This document shows, piece after piece, positions 1 to 10,625 of a stretch of 64,000 nucleotides of DNA. Each line of letters opens with the position of its first letter. Position 1 is the stretch's first letter. Origin of the DNA: Reticulitermes lucifugus (taxonomy: Eukaryota; Arthropoda; Insecta; Blattodea; Rhinotermitidae); contig JAKCWW010000001.1 in the NCBI GenBank assembly GCA_026260175.1, forward strand, positions 301,830 through 365,829, in the 5' to 3' direction. The position numbers and the translations under genes are program-made. The notes beneath the pieces were generated by a model, which saw nothing but the letters and a program-made list of their open reading frames with translations, did no database searches and was not told the origin of the DNA.

Positions 1-738
1 AATCTGCGCTAAACTTTGCCTACTGAATTTCATTTTGGCCCTTATCAAGTTACTGCGGCTCCCTACTTTGCCTCCCCTATCGTTTGGTCCTACAGAAATG
101 GAGTAAATATAACCTGTGGCGTAGATATAGGCTATTAAAGTCTGTAATGTTGTTATAGATTCCCATCTAAATGGTATAAATGTAGAAAAAAAATATCCTG
201 TCACGTACTGAAAATTTATGAACCCTTTGAAAGACTACCATTTTTATTAACTGTATATAAAAAGCCGCTTTTTGTCTCAAAAATGATAGAGTCCTGCTTT
301 ATTACAAGGACTTACTGTTTATCATTGTTTAGGGAAATAGTACTTATTTACTGTAATAATCATAAGGATCATAAACACACTGTTGAATCAGCTGCAACCT
401 TTATTAACGCTACAGCCGATCATGTACCGTAATCCTTCAGTTTTTGAGCTTAATTAGTTCCTCGACATATTGTAAGACGACAGTTCTTACAAGGAAAATA
501 AATTGCCTATTAAATTCCGAAGGTATAAAATTGAATTTTTTCCATAGGTCACAGTTTCCTAGCTAGGTGTAAAAAATCACCTTAATTTAACACAGAATGT
601 TTCTTAAGTACGAAGAAATAACACTAATGACCAATTGTGAAACTCTTAATTATTGGCCTGTGCATGAACAATATTTATATCATTAACGTTGTATGGAAAT
701 TTATCCTTATTATAAATGATTTTAACACGAAAAAGTTT
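1..738. other. no recognised feature
   Basis: AT-rich sequence without an open frame, splice-bounded exon or repeat signature that I recognise. Confidence 0.6.
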
Positions 739-1098
739 ACTAACTAAATAACCAGCTCCAAGGAGCAGCGTCCTTCTTGAGAAGCTAATAGTTCCTTACC
801 TAGTCAAGAAATTTCCCAGATTTTATGGAACCCGAGGGTTCATTACCGCTTTCACCATACCCCGTCACACGCCCCTGTCGTGAGCCAGATCAATCCAGTC
901 AACGCCCGTCCCATTCTATTTTTTTACATTTTATTATTATTCTCCCTTCTACACCTAGGTCTTCCAATAGGTCTCTTTTACTCAGGTTTCTCCACCAAAA
1001 CTCTGTACGCCTTTCTTCTCTTCTTCTTACGTGCCACATGCCCCGCCCATTTATTTCTTCTTGATCTGGTCAGGCGAATAATATTTGGTGAGGAGTAC
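739..1098 (-). mobile_element. non-LTR retrotransposon 3' end (RTE/jockey-like), first part
   Basis: On the minus strand this reads the degenerate C-terminal tail of a reverse transcriptase followed by a 3' end. The features shared with other copies here are the stretch just before CCATAAAATG, TTTCTTGAC, the AAGAAGGAC..CTCC(A/T)TGGAG block, and a short TTAG-type repeat tail (here around 739-750). The element is interrupted at 1098 by a SINE and resumes at 1479. Several frameshifts and stops make it non-functional. Confidence 0.85.
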
Positions 1099-1102
1099 AG
1101 AT

Positions 1103-1478
1103 GCCGATCCCAGTGGCCGCGCGGTCTAAGGCATGCGTCTTCGGCCGCTCGCTTACTGGCATTATGGGTTTTAATACCGCTGGGGGCATGACTGTCTGTC
1201 TCTTGTGAGTGTTGTTTGTTGTAAGGTAGAGGTCTCTGCGTCGGGCTGATCACTCGTCCAGAGGAGTCCTACCGAGTGTNNNNNNNNNNNNNNNNNNNNN
1301 NNNNNNNNNNNNNNNNNNNNNNNNNNNNNGCTGATCACTCGTCCAGAGGAGTCCTACCGAGTGTGGTGTGTCTGAGTGTGATCGTGAAGCCCGACAATGA
1401 GGAGGCCCTGGCACACTAGAAGCTGTTGCGCCATGAAGAGAAGAAGAAGAAGAATTATAAAGAAGAAGAAGAAGCATG
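1103..1478 (+). mobile_element. tRNA-derived SINE family A, copy 1 (nested in a LINE)
   Basis: Starts GCCGATCCCAGTGGCC. The A-box-like GTGGCCGCGCGGTCTAAGGC and the decayed B-box GGGTTTTAATACCGC resemble the head of a tRNA-Leu/Ser-type gene. A shared body follows (GGTAGAGGTCTCTGC, CTCGTCCAGAGGA, GTGTGTCTGAG, GCTGTTGCGCCATG), with a GAAGAAGAAG-rich tail. It is flanked by the 5-bp repeat CAGAT at 1098-1102 and 1479-1483, where the host LINE is interrupted and resumes. A 50-base N gap falls inside, with 35 bp duplicated on its two sides. Confidence 0.88.
1280..1329. other. assembly gap (50 N), probably artefactual
   Basis: The 35 bases immediately before the gap (1245-1279) and immediately after it (1330-1364) are identical. 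The second SINE copy at 31273 has this segment only once. The gap probably joins two contigs that actually overlap. Confidence 0.85.
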
Positions 1479-1543
1479 CAGATCGTAAAGCCCTTCATTA
1501 TGCTCTCTTCTCCACACCCCTGTTACCTCATCCCTCTTAGGCT
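1479..1543 (-). mobile_element. non-LTR retrotransposon fragment, continuation after the SINE
   Basis: On the minus strand this gives the reverse-transcriptase tail segment AGAGGGATGAGGTAACAGGG and GCTTTACGATCTG, matching 16412-16475 and 27325-27385. It continues exactly where the copy at 739-1098 stops. Confidence 0.82.
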
Positions 1544-1639
1544 AAAGTTGACATTAAATTAATGTATTTGAGGGATTATTTATGTTCTATACATGAAGGC
1601 CATTGACTGAATGATACTGTGTGATACTGTACGGAGACT

Positions 1640-1860
1640 GAAAGAGCTCAGCGGTTAGTCGCGTCCTCTTCACCGCTGAGAACCGTTTTCGATTCAGGGT
1701 CGGACTATGTGGGATTTTTGGTGGACAAATTGGCATGGGTGCTGGTTTCTCTCCGAGAACTTATTATGCCACATATATAACATATATGCCACAATTTCAT
1801 TTACCTGTCATCCGCAGATGGGCTGTGGGACCACTAACTTTTAACAGTTTCAAGAGACAT
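1640..1860 (+). mobile_element. tRNA-derived SINE family B, copy 1
   Basis: An A-box-like AGCTCAGCGGTTAGTCGCG precedes CTCTTCACCGCTGAGAACCG and a B-box-like TTTTCGATTCAGGG. The family body follows: TATGTGGGATTT, GGTGGACAAATTGGCATGGG, TTTCTCTCCGAG. The body recurs at 23005-23200 and 37890-38060. The short open frame overlapping it is not a gene. Confidence 0.7.
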
Positions 1861-3326
1861 GGCCTCACCCTCACCCTAAGTCATTACAAAATGACACTCT
1901 GTCGAAAGAAACCATTGCCTGGCACGTTCTGACACTTTTATCTAAAAATTTCCATTTTCTTTCAGAGTAGTTTCAATCGTAGAGTGGTCGTGAAGATATA
2001 AATGAATTTAATATAGAATTGTTTGTTGAAAATCTTAAGATATAGATTAAAGTCTAAGCTTAATAGCTATGTACTCTATGTTAACGTATGAAGTGCCAAT
2101 GCAATTAAAATAAGCTTCCTGGATTTTGTGTTTGAGGAGCGATGTTTATTTTAACCTACAAATAGTTTTATGACGCAAATCCTGTCTCATAATTTGTTTG
2201 TTAGTAAACAGTATAGGATAATTTACACAGCCCATGGATTTTGAGATTAGATAACGTGTGGATTATACTCCAATTAATCAGAGAGCATAATAGCGAGTAA
2301 TTTACTTAGATGGATCTGTCCCTTGTGGAATTCAGCTTAGACTGTAAAGTACACAGAACACTTTGTGTTGTTATCTACATGACGCGAGTACGCTCAGTTG
2401 TGCAAAATAAACGGGACCGGGTATCCGCATGATACATACAGGAAAACTGCCATGTAAAACAGTTAATTACAAGTTTGTATTACCTGCTCCTAAAGTTCCT
2501 CCAAGCCTAATTTATTGATAAGTAAATGTCTCCTTACTTAAGTGCCTGGACAGTAAGTAAACCATTTTGAATTTAGAGCCGCTATTAAGAATGTAAACTG
2601 TGGTGGTCCCCACGGGCGGACCAACGCATGCAGATCAGTAATAGAATGCAGTGTAGGCTACCTACCTATCAGAGTTTGCTTAGCAGTACATGCACATTCG
2701 GTGCAGTATAGGAGACACGCATTGTTCGCTCTTGAACGTCAGCGCCGACGCAAGATATTCTTGTCCATATAGTAGCGTGTTCTTTATTTCGTTGTGATAG
2801 CGCTGTTGGCAACGCTCTGAGTTTGTGTGCTTAAGTTAAAGCAAAGTTCCTCAGGCATCAACCTCCTCTTGTGAGTTTTTATGAGGTCCATTAAAGAAGT
2901 TACTGCAAGAGATGGCGCAGTAATTTTATGTAGTATACTTATCGTGGTTTTCTTACTTTTCCCAGTAAAATGTCTCATGATACCTTCAAATGGGTCACTA
3001 ACACTTTTAGAAATCCGTAACGCAGTCAACAAGCAAAACAAATATGATAATTTGTTGAGCCACATTACGTATTAACGATGTGCCTGCTTACACCAAGTGC
3101 TTTACATTGTACATTCCTTACATTAATCCTAAGTTATACATCTTAATGAAATGTTAAACTTAAATTCTATATTATTTGTCACACATTTATTTTCTTAGTT
3201 TTTTAAGCTTTCGCTCTGGTTATTGATTTCTAGATATAAGATATGTTTTTCTCCCCTCTCCAATCTGTCTCTCGTTTAATAGCCTATGGATCTTACGTAC
3301 AAACTAGTTCTTATTATAATTAATAT
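1861..3326. other. no recognised feature
   Basis: Non-coding AT-rich sequence. Short complementary-strand open frames near 2784-3075 overlap each other on opposite strands and have no family resemblance. Confidence 0.55.
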
Positions 3327-3373
3327 AATTACGGTAAGTCCAGTCAAAACGCAACAATTTATTCTATTTGCTT

Positions 3374-3414
3374 TCAACTACATGTTTCGGCCTAAAAGGC
3401 CATCATCAGTTTGA
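3374..3414 (-). ncRNA. hammerhead-ribozyme-like motif 1 (core intact)
   Basis: On the minus strand: CTGATGA, one extra T, a GGCC-TTTTA-GGCC stem-loop, GAAA, then palindromic ACATGT and A at the cleavage position. The stem I strand partly matches (AAAC.. against ..TTG, first pair mismatched). The extra unpaired base between CTGATGA and stem II is a deviation from the textbook core. Confidence 0.55.
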
Positions 3415-3901
3415 ATACAAGAGTAAAAGAATTTATGTACACAGTTGTATATGAAATCGAGATTTCGTAACTTCACAATTTCTATTGTTATGTGGGTATG
3501 CATAACATGGATAGAATAGCCTTGGGAAATAGAAGTTTTATAATTATGTTTGTACTTTCTTTTTAAAAAAGATTGGATCAAGAATGTATCAGTATGAAAT
3601 TAAATAAGTAATAATGTTACAATGCTAAAATGCTAAAAGGTAATTCAATAACTGCGTAGGCTATTTTTCAGAGGACGGCCAGTATAATTTGTATAGTGCT
3701 CTCGCGTATCTTTCTCAAGGCGGGACTTTCTCTCGAATATGTGCCATTTTAAAAAAAACTGTAAACGTAGTTACATGAATCTATTTCCCAAGGCCATTCT
3801 ATCCATGTTGTGTATACCCACATAACTGTACAAATTGTGAGGTTTCGAGGTCTCAGTTCCATGTAAACTGTGTATATATATTCTTTAATCTTGTGTTCAA
3901 C

Positions 3902-3940
3902 CTGATAATGGCCTTTTAGGCCGAAACAAGTAATTGAAAA
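3902..3940 (+). pseudogene. hammerhead-like motif 2 (core mutated)
   Basis: CTGATAA, T, GGCCTTTTAGGCC, GAAACAAGTAATTG. It is the mirror partner of motif 1 in the right arm of FB-A. The essential G8 is A here, so catalysis is not expected. Confidence 0.5.
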
Positions 3941-4875
3941 TTACAGAATAAATTGTTGTGTTTTGACTGGACTTACCGTAATTCTAATTGTTAAGGAACG
4001 CAACGGGGATAAATTCTCTTTAAAAAATTCTTATTCTCCTTCTAACCTCGATTCTGTTTCCTTCAGCTGCTTTTTCCATTTGCGTTTAATCCTACATGCA
4101 ACAGCACCCAACTTTTTCTGTTCTCTGACCTTGTTACCAGTGAGTAGCTTCCTGACCGTACCGCAGTCGTTAAATATTCTAATAACCAAATTTTAAAGGC
4201 AGATGCCTGAAACGTTTAGCTAAGTGCCGTAAGTTTCTTCCCAAAATTATGGATGCAATGGTACATATGTTGTGGTGCAGTTTGCTGAAACTCTTGGTCT
4301 GTGCTGTACTGCGGCTATTCCGATGAACGCAACAGCCGTACCCGCAATGATTGGATCCACGCCACGTATCATTTATCACAAAAGCTTACGTGGTACAATT
4401 GAGTGCGTCGTGGATACAGACGGCTTGTTTTGTTATAAATCTTTTGTAAGATTAGAGTATTTATCCGACGTAATATTCCTTTGACGAAGAAAGGGAAGGT
4501 ACTTTATCTGAGAAGGAAAACACAGCCGTCTTTCTTGTTTTTGTCAGTATCACTACTCCTCTGTGAACTGTTCGTGGAATTTGTAGTGACGGTACTGAAC
4601 TTCTGTCTTTATGTCTTTATGGGGTCCGTATCCATTTCATGTCTTCATGATATTTACTGCTGTGATTATAGCAGATGTTCTAGGCTGAATTTTCTTAAAG
4701 ACAACATTCCAGAAATAGAACTGTAAAATAAAAAGGATCTTTTAAGTCACAGCTGTACTGTATATGGCAGGATTAAGGCAGAGTTGAAGAAGATAAGTTC
4801 GGCGTATATCCGGAACATAAAAATTTGGACAGTAATTAGAAAAGAATTCATACGTTGTCTAACACCACTTAAGCA

Positions 4876-5105
4876 CAGAATAGTTCAGTCGGTACAGTGA
4901 CTAGGCTGAGAGATGAAGGACCGGAGATTCGGAGTTTGGTTCCTGGGACGAACAAATTTTTCTCTTCGCCTTCAACTCCCAAACTCCCACCCAGCCTCCT
5001 CTGGAGTGGCTGTTGATGACTTTTTCTCCGAGGGTAAAGTGTCCGCAACGTAAACCTGACCACTCACATCCATCTTGTTTAAGGTTAAGAAAGCACGCAC
5101 CTGCA
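4876..5105 (+). mobile_element. tRNA-derived SINE family C, copy 1
   Basis: Head TAGTTCAGTCGGTACAGTGA is A-box-like. A central TTCTCTTCGCC(T) / CTCCACC-type segment and a GAGGTATGAAC-like region follow. It aligns along its length with 48826-49060, which starts TATCTCAGTAGGCACAGTGA. Both copies are old and diverged. Confidence 0.6.
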
Positions 5106-5592
5106 GTTACACGCCTCTTATAGCTTAACATTGTGTTTGATTAACTGGGCACAGGAACAGTTTTACCTTTACATTTCGTATGGATGCAAAGACTTTAGAT
5201 AAAATTACCTTAACTGACTGTTTAAAAATCAGAACAAATCTGGAAAAGTGAAAAACATCTTGAGAGTCGTTGTAGTAGTGCAAGAACAGAACTGGCATGA
5301 TGGAGGTTAGAAATATGGAGATTGATAAGGTATAGAAAGTCTGTTCCTAAGGACAATGCCCTATGTATCGGAAGTTTGAAGATGGAAATATTATTGCGTT
5401 ACGACGAAGCGAAACTAAGAATGGAGAATAAATCTGAAAAATTGGGGTGGATTAATTTCCAAGAAGAAATTATCGATGAATATATTAGTAGTCGTAATGA
5501 CTTTTTTCCTTAAGAATATTGAGAGAGGAATATTTACACAACATTATTGGTAGTTAACCCTTTAAAGACTAAGTGCTAGTCAAAGTGACTTT

Positions 5593-5645
5593 ACAATTTA
5601 CAGTCAGCCAGTCAGTCATTCACTCAGTCAGCCAATCAGTCCCTT
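5593..5645 (+). repeat. imperfect (CAGT/CAGC)n microsatellite
   Basis: CAGTCAGCCAGTCAGTCATT and following degenerate four-base repeats. Confidence 0.7.
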
Positions 5646-5789
5646 TTGATACTTAGCTCCTCCCGGGGTTCGTGATCAGACTGAAGTCGATGTTTTTAAT
5701 TTTACTCTTTGAAAGTAGTCAGGCGCTCTGTCTGACGAGAGTGCGGATTTGTCCGAGGTAGAACCTGATTTCTGTTTAATGATTCTGTT

Positions 5790-5945
5790 TCGTATCCCGC
5801 AGTAAACATACACCTCGACTGTAAAAGTCAATCATTTAATTCTGTAAGAGAAATGATCGCTGTTCTGAGAACCGTACAAAACACACAAATTCACTCTCTG
5901 TTCAGAAACGTAGAATTTTTGAATGTTAAACCTGGTTGTACATAA
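5790..5945 (+). repeat. dispersed repeat family D, copy 1
   Basis: Shares ordered blocks with 47565-47735: CGTA(C)CCGCAGTAAACA, CTCGA, TTCTGAGA(A/T)CC, TACAAAACACA, and TTTTTGAATGTTA / TTTTTGAGTGTTA. Class unknown; no coding capacity. Confidence 0.65.
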
Positions 5946-8149
5946 AGTAACCACTGGGATTTAAGGGGTTAAGAACTTGGTTGGATGTATTCTTAGCCAA
6001 TATAGATAATATTGTATCTAATGGCGATCCATCTGTCGTAAGAAGTAGGTTTCTCGCGAGGAGAAAGACGATGTACTCGTAAATTCCCCTGTAAAGTTAA
6101 GCTTTACATAAAGAAAACTTAAACTGACTTCTAGCATCATGTGGGAATTATTTCCATGTTTGTCAGCAGTCCTCATAAAGAATTTTCTGAAGTTATGATT
6201 TCCGTTTTTATACTTTCTTTGTTGATAATACGCAAAATAAACAGGAAGTGGCTAGGTCTGTCTGTTCTGTGTATGCATTGTTTTCCAAAGTACTGAACGG
6301 ATTTCAATTAAATGTGGGATTTGGGGGTCCTCTTTCTGCTGGTTGTTTTTTTTTGTTTATTATAAACCTCTTGCTTATTTGGGTATTATTTACGACATGA
6401 AGTACCCTATTTATATCGCAAGGAAACAATTGTGTTGAGACGAGCAACACTCAGCTGTTGGGTGGTGGAGATGATAACAAGAAGAATCGGATGCTAAATG
6501 AATGAAAGAAACTAAGGCGTTATGATATATGAAGTTACATATACAAATGGCACTGACGAGTTTAAAAATGAAATACCACAAAAGATTAAGCACAACAAAT
6601 ACCAACTGAAAGTCAATAAAACCACGGTGATTATAAGGAATTTGTTAGTCACTGGTATCGATTGCCTCTAACTTACTATGCTTTTTGCATATCCACTTAA
6701 ATATTGTCCTTCGCAGTAAATGAAAATTAGAAATATGACACTTCTTTGTGTACTGGGGATTGCAGAAAACCTCCATTCAGTACCGAACTTAATATTGCCT
6801 GGAGGTATGTCACACACTTAGTGACTCTTATCTTCAATATCTAATATTGTCATTCTTCTATTACATCCTGTTCTTTAAGTCCAAATATTTAGCTCGGCGT
6901 TATGTTCCGAAACGCAACCATTTTGATTGTGGTCGTCTGGGTTATGACATGTTGTAGTCTCATAGGTGAATACTAGGGCTTCTGCCGATCGGAAGAAGCA
7001 GGCAGCAGATTACTTCGAAAATATGGTAACTACCTGTTAATCTACACTGCATCATAAGCCAGAAGATTACTCTAAAATTTTTCCTTGCCAAGGAAACCCC
7101 ACGTATTACTCTCAGCTGTGTTCTTTCGGTAGGAAGAGATATTTTTACAATCGTACAAGACAGTAGGTGAAAGAAATTAAAATCTTGTACATTTTGTTCG
7201 ATATTTTTTATATTGCGCGAGGGCATTTAAAATATTTCGATAGGGATTATTATAAAGCATGCCTCGTGTACTGAAGTCGTGAAACTTCAATATAAGGTAT
7301 GTAGAAGTAGCTGTTTGTAGTTCTTACAGTAAATAGATGAATACACAGGTAGAAAAAGTGTAAGAAACACTGATTCTGGCTCTAAACCCGTTAAGACATG
7401 CGGAATAAGAGTAAGGAACATGAATTGCCCTTTCATTCTTCTCTACAATTTTCGCCCGCAATGTTTCCCGCGAGCAACACTCAAGATACTGAGAGAAATG
7501 CATACAGATATTTGTGTCGAATAAAGTGTGCAGTATTTTTGCCTGACTTTAACAAAAAGTGGAACATGTCGACAAAGATTATTAAACCTTACTAATATCA
7601 GACTGGGGAGTTCGATTTGTTGCAGATGGATAAAATAGAGTCATGTCGAAGCTTGGCTCATTTTTGCAGACTCTTTTCACGATGGCGCCAGTAAGCAACT
7701 CGTTTTGTCCGATTTAAAACCTGTACTGAAATATACCTTTCAATACAGTTTACATGGGCACAGTGGCATGTTTAAACCGTCAAATAAATGGCTTCAACCT
7801 AATTTGTGGCGGCCAGAAGGAACAGACGTAGTAGCAGGCGCAGTAGTAGCAGCAAGTACAGTAGATGGGCTCCTCACAACTCTGCGGTAGCAACAAAGTA
7901 ACAAAGCAGGCGATGTACGTGTAACGTTAATCGTGTCGCCGTCTCGTAACAATTGTGCCATGGAAACGCAGAAATACCTTCCTTTGTATTGGTTTTGACC
8001 TACATGTAGCTGTCGACAATGTAAAGGTGTTCAGTGTTACAGTGTTACAATGGAAATGTAACACTGGGTTTCCTTCGCACCGTTTTCAAGTTACAAAATA
8101 TTCCATACTGCTGTCAGCAATGTAAAGGTACTTACGTCTTCGTGTAAGT
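5946..8149. other. no recognised feature
   Basis: AT-rich. A GTAGTAGCAGGCGCAGTAGT-type low-complexity patch lies near 7828-7862. No gene supported. Confidence 0.55.
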
Positions 8150-8315
8150 GTCCGATTTTAACCAAATTTGGAGTTTCTCTATAATTTTCGTAAACGTCCC
8201 CAATATAAAATTTCACGAAAAATCCGTCTAGTGGGTGTCTCACTGATACATAAAGACAGACATACACGACGAAGGTACTAGTCGCTTTTCGTGACTTACG
8301 CGAACGCGCTTGAAA
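8150..8315 (+). mobile_element. GACA-element fragment 1
   Basis: Contains the family blocks TCCGATTTTAACCAAATTTG, TTTCACGAAAAATCCGTC, AAAGACAGACATACACGACG and TAGTCGCTTTTCGTGACTTA, and ends GCGAACGCGCTTG. The 5' portion of the family is missing. Confidence 0.72.
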
Positions 8316-8606
8316 ACTTAATACAATTTCATATTAATGAAGTGATTGCGTCAGTGAAGAGCACAGTTCCATTCTACGTAACGAAACAGCCTTTGAGGTG
8401 TGGGGCATTTTGTGTGACACCGTGCCTGTGCATTAACACAACATCAGATGACTCTAGAAACCCGCGAATTAATTTATGGCTCTGTTGCGTAGTTCACCCG
8501 TCGTTTATGTAAGCTGATGATATGGTGTAGCAGAACACTCCTCTCATCGGTTTAACTATGTATGCATACTCATTTAGGGGCAGGAGTGACGCTTATTTAA
8601 CACCTC

Positions 8607-8640
8607 TGTCTAGTGCCGAGGTTAAGAATGCGTGGAGCTC
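8607..8640 (+). repeat. small fragment shared with SINE family C 3' region
   Basis: GCCGAGGTTAAGAATGCGTG and GAGCT match 49006-49035 nearly base for base. Confidence 0.55.
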
Positions 8641-9269
8641 TAATTCAAGTACTAGGAAGTCTCAGTCAACACAACTCGTTTGTTAGGCAATACGTGTGAA
8701 GAGACTCCATGTTTCAGCTTTCATAAGGTCAGGCCAAACATAAAATTCCGCTTGTAGTAGTCGTAACTGTCGCAGTGCCACCAAACATAACTGAAAACTT
8801 GATGCCTCGTCTGTTTTTTATATTCCATATTTCGTAAATGGAAAGCTAAAATATATTAGAATATTATACTGAAAAATATTTGATATCCAAGCCTATTTCA
8901 TTAATATGTTTCTACTGCTTCTTTGCCTTATTTTGCATTAAACTCTTAACGATATGGTGGTACGTATTTCTTTTTATTCTTGTGTATATATTTATTAGCT
9001 TGAGTATGTACGTTAGTCAACTGTAGACAATATACTCTAAATGTATGAGTATTTGATTTAACACAAAGGGATGGCTCAATATAAAAATTGTGGACCTGTA
9101 CCTCCACTACCCCATACATGATAGTGGCGTGGTGCTAAATCAAACACAGGAAGAGCTTAACTTTTAGTTTTACCATTTCCAATTTATATTTTAAAAGTTA
9201 TTTATTTACAGCAAACCTTCTTACATGAACGTAAGAAAATGAATTGATAGCAGGACGATTGGTAGAATA

Positions 9270-9510
9270 GTTGAAACTTAGAGATGGGAACTAATAGGAG
9301 GCTGCAGAAAAGTGCATAATGAGGAGCTTTACAGTTTGAACGCTTCGCCAAATATTATTATGGCGATGAAGTTGAAGGTGAGTTGAGCTTGGAATGTAGT
9401 GCGCTTGGGAGTGATGAGAAAAGCATACAGCATTATGTCGGGAAAGCTGAAAGGAAGAGACCGCTTAGAAGATCTGAACTAGATGGGAGGATAACATTTA
9501 AATGGATGGA
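9270..9510 (+). mobile_element. decayed LINE reverse-transcriptase tail (plus strand)
   Basis: Ordered matches to the copies at 16430-16640 and 27340-27560: GAGGCTGCAGAAAAGTGCAT, ATGAGGAGCTTTACAGTTTG, CCAAATATTATTATGGCGAT, and AGATGGGAGGATAACATTTA. It stops abruptly where a reversed copy begins. Confidence 0.75.
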
Positions 9511-9665
9511 CCTAACTAACTAACTAACTATCTAAGTCCTTGGAGCAAGATTCTTCTTGAATAACTAATGACTTCATAGCTAGTCAAGAAACTCCCCACG
9601 TTTTATGGAAACCGAATATTCATTACCAGACCACTTTTCCCTACCTCGAGCCAGATGAATCTAAT
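9511..9665 (-). mobile_element. LINE 3' tail in reverse orientation, tail-to-body junction
   Basis: CTAACTAACTAACTA tail, then CCTTGGAGCAAGATTCTTCT, AGCTAGTCAAGAAACTCCCC and GTTTTATGGAAACCGAA, in the same order as at 739 and 45383. It abuts the opposite-strand copy at 9510, most simply a nested insertion. Confidence 0.78.
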
Positions 9666-10439
9666 CCATACACAAAAACTAAGAAGCAAAATTATATTAC
9701 ACTAGATATCATAATCTTTATGTTTTTAAATAGCAAACGAGAAGGAAATAATTTCCGAATGTAATCTGCTCTTAATTTCTTAATGGATATGCCTATTAAG
9801 AGTTAAGGTGAGAGAATGTGAATTAGTTTCATCTGGTTCAGGGCCGTGTCCTTAAGACGATACCAAAAGTTTTAATTCCATGAAAAGCGGGAAATTTCTT
9901 TCCTGGCTTTTAAAGGACTACTCTTCGTATAAAATAACTAGTCATAGGCTATCGATGGTAAAATTCTTCGTTTATCATCATTATACTATCGAACAGATAA
10001 CGAAATATATTGTGTCAGATTTATCCAAGTGTCTTAAAGTATACTTGACCCTCCTTTCCTCCAAAACATGTCTTATCCTAGAATATGTATCGTAGGTGTC
10101 CCTACTCGTACTTTGACATACCAACTTCAATTTATGTTTCCCTACGAAATTAATCTTGCCGCTGTGTTTCATAAAAAATGTTCTTTCTAAAAATGTAGAA
10201 AGCTGGCGAAAGTATCTTAAGCGTGGGATTAGAAAATTTACAAAATTGTAAGGTTTTCCAAAGCAAGTACAACAGGAATAAACGCACGATTGTTTCTTGT
10301 GAATTTGGCGTGAAATATCACTGATAAATAGAGAATACTTCTCCATTATATACATTTTTAAGAACAGTTCTCCAAAAAAATTTATTTACTGCGGAGAGTT
10401 CCCCAAACAACAAGGCCGCAGTAATTAAGAATAAGGTCA

Positions 10440-10625
10440 GGTTTTGGGCAGTAGAACCAGATTGCCCATTACCGTGCATACCAAGATCCGCACGACGCTG
10501 GGCCAGTTCGCTTTCTTACATATTATATCTTTAAGATCCCTTTTAATGTCTTCTACCTCCTCCTCGATCTTCCAAACGATCTCTTCACTGAAATTCTATT
10601 TTCATTTTATGCCTTTGCCATCTTA
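10440..10625 (-). mobile_element. possible very decayed LINE fragment
   Basis: ATATTATATCTTTAAGATCC, TTTTAATGTCTTCTACCTCC and GATCTTCCAAAC resemble 28596-28655 (TTATATCTTTAAGACTCG, ACTAGGTCTTCCAT). The match is patchy and could be chance in part. Confidence 0.4.

Larger units (their letters stand above)
3327..3983. mobile_element. foldback element FB-A with hammerhead-like motifs in both arms
   Basis: A 657-bp element with long terminal inverted repeats. The left end, AATTACGGTAAGTCCAGTCA, is matched in reverse by TGACTGGACTTACCGTAATT at the right end. The arms run about 205 bp (to about 3530, and from about 3780) with mismatches and indels. A hammerhead-like motif sits in each arm in mirror orientation (3374-3414 minus, intact core; 3902-3940 plus, core mutated). 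The centre is AT-rich with no coding capacity. I could not identify a clear target-site duplication. Confidence 0.85.

Noticed and set aside
9981-10355. 124-residue open frame on the minus strand
   Set aside because: No recognisable domain, Cys-rich by chance, and AT-rich non-coding surroundings.
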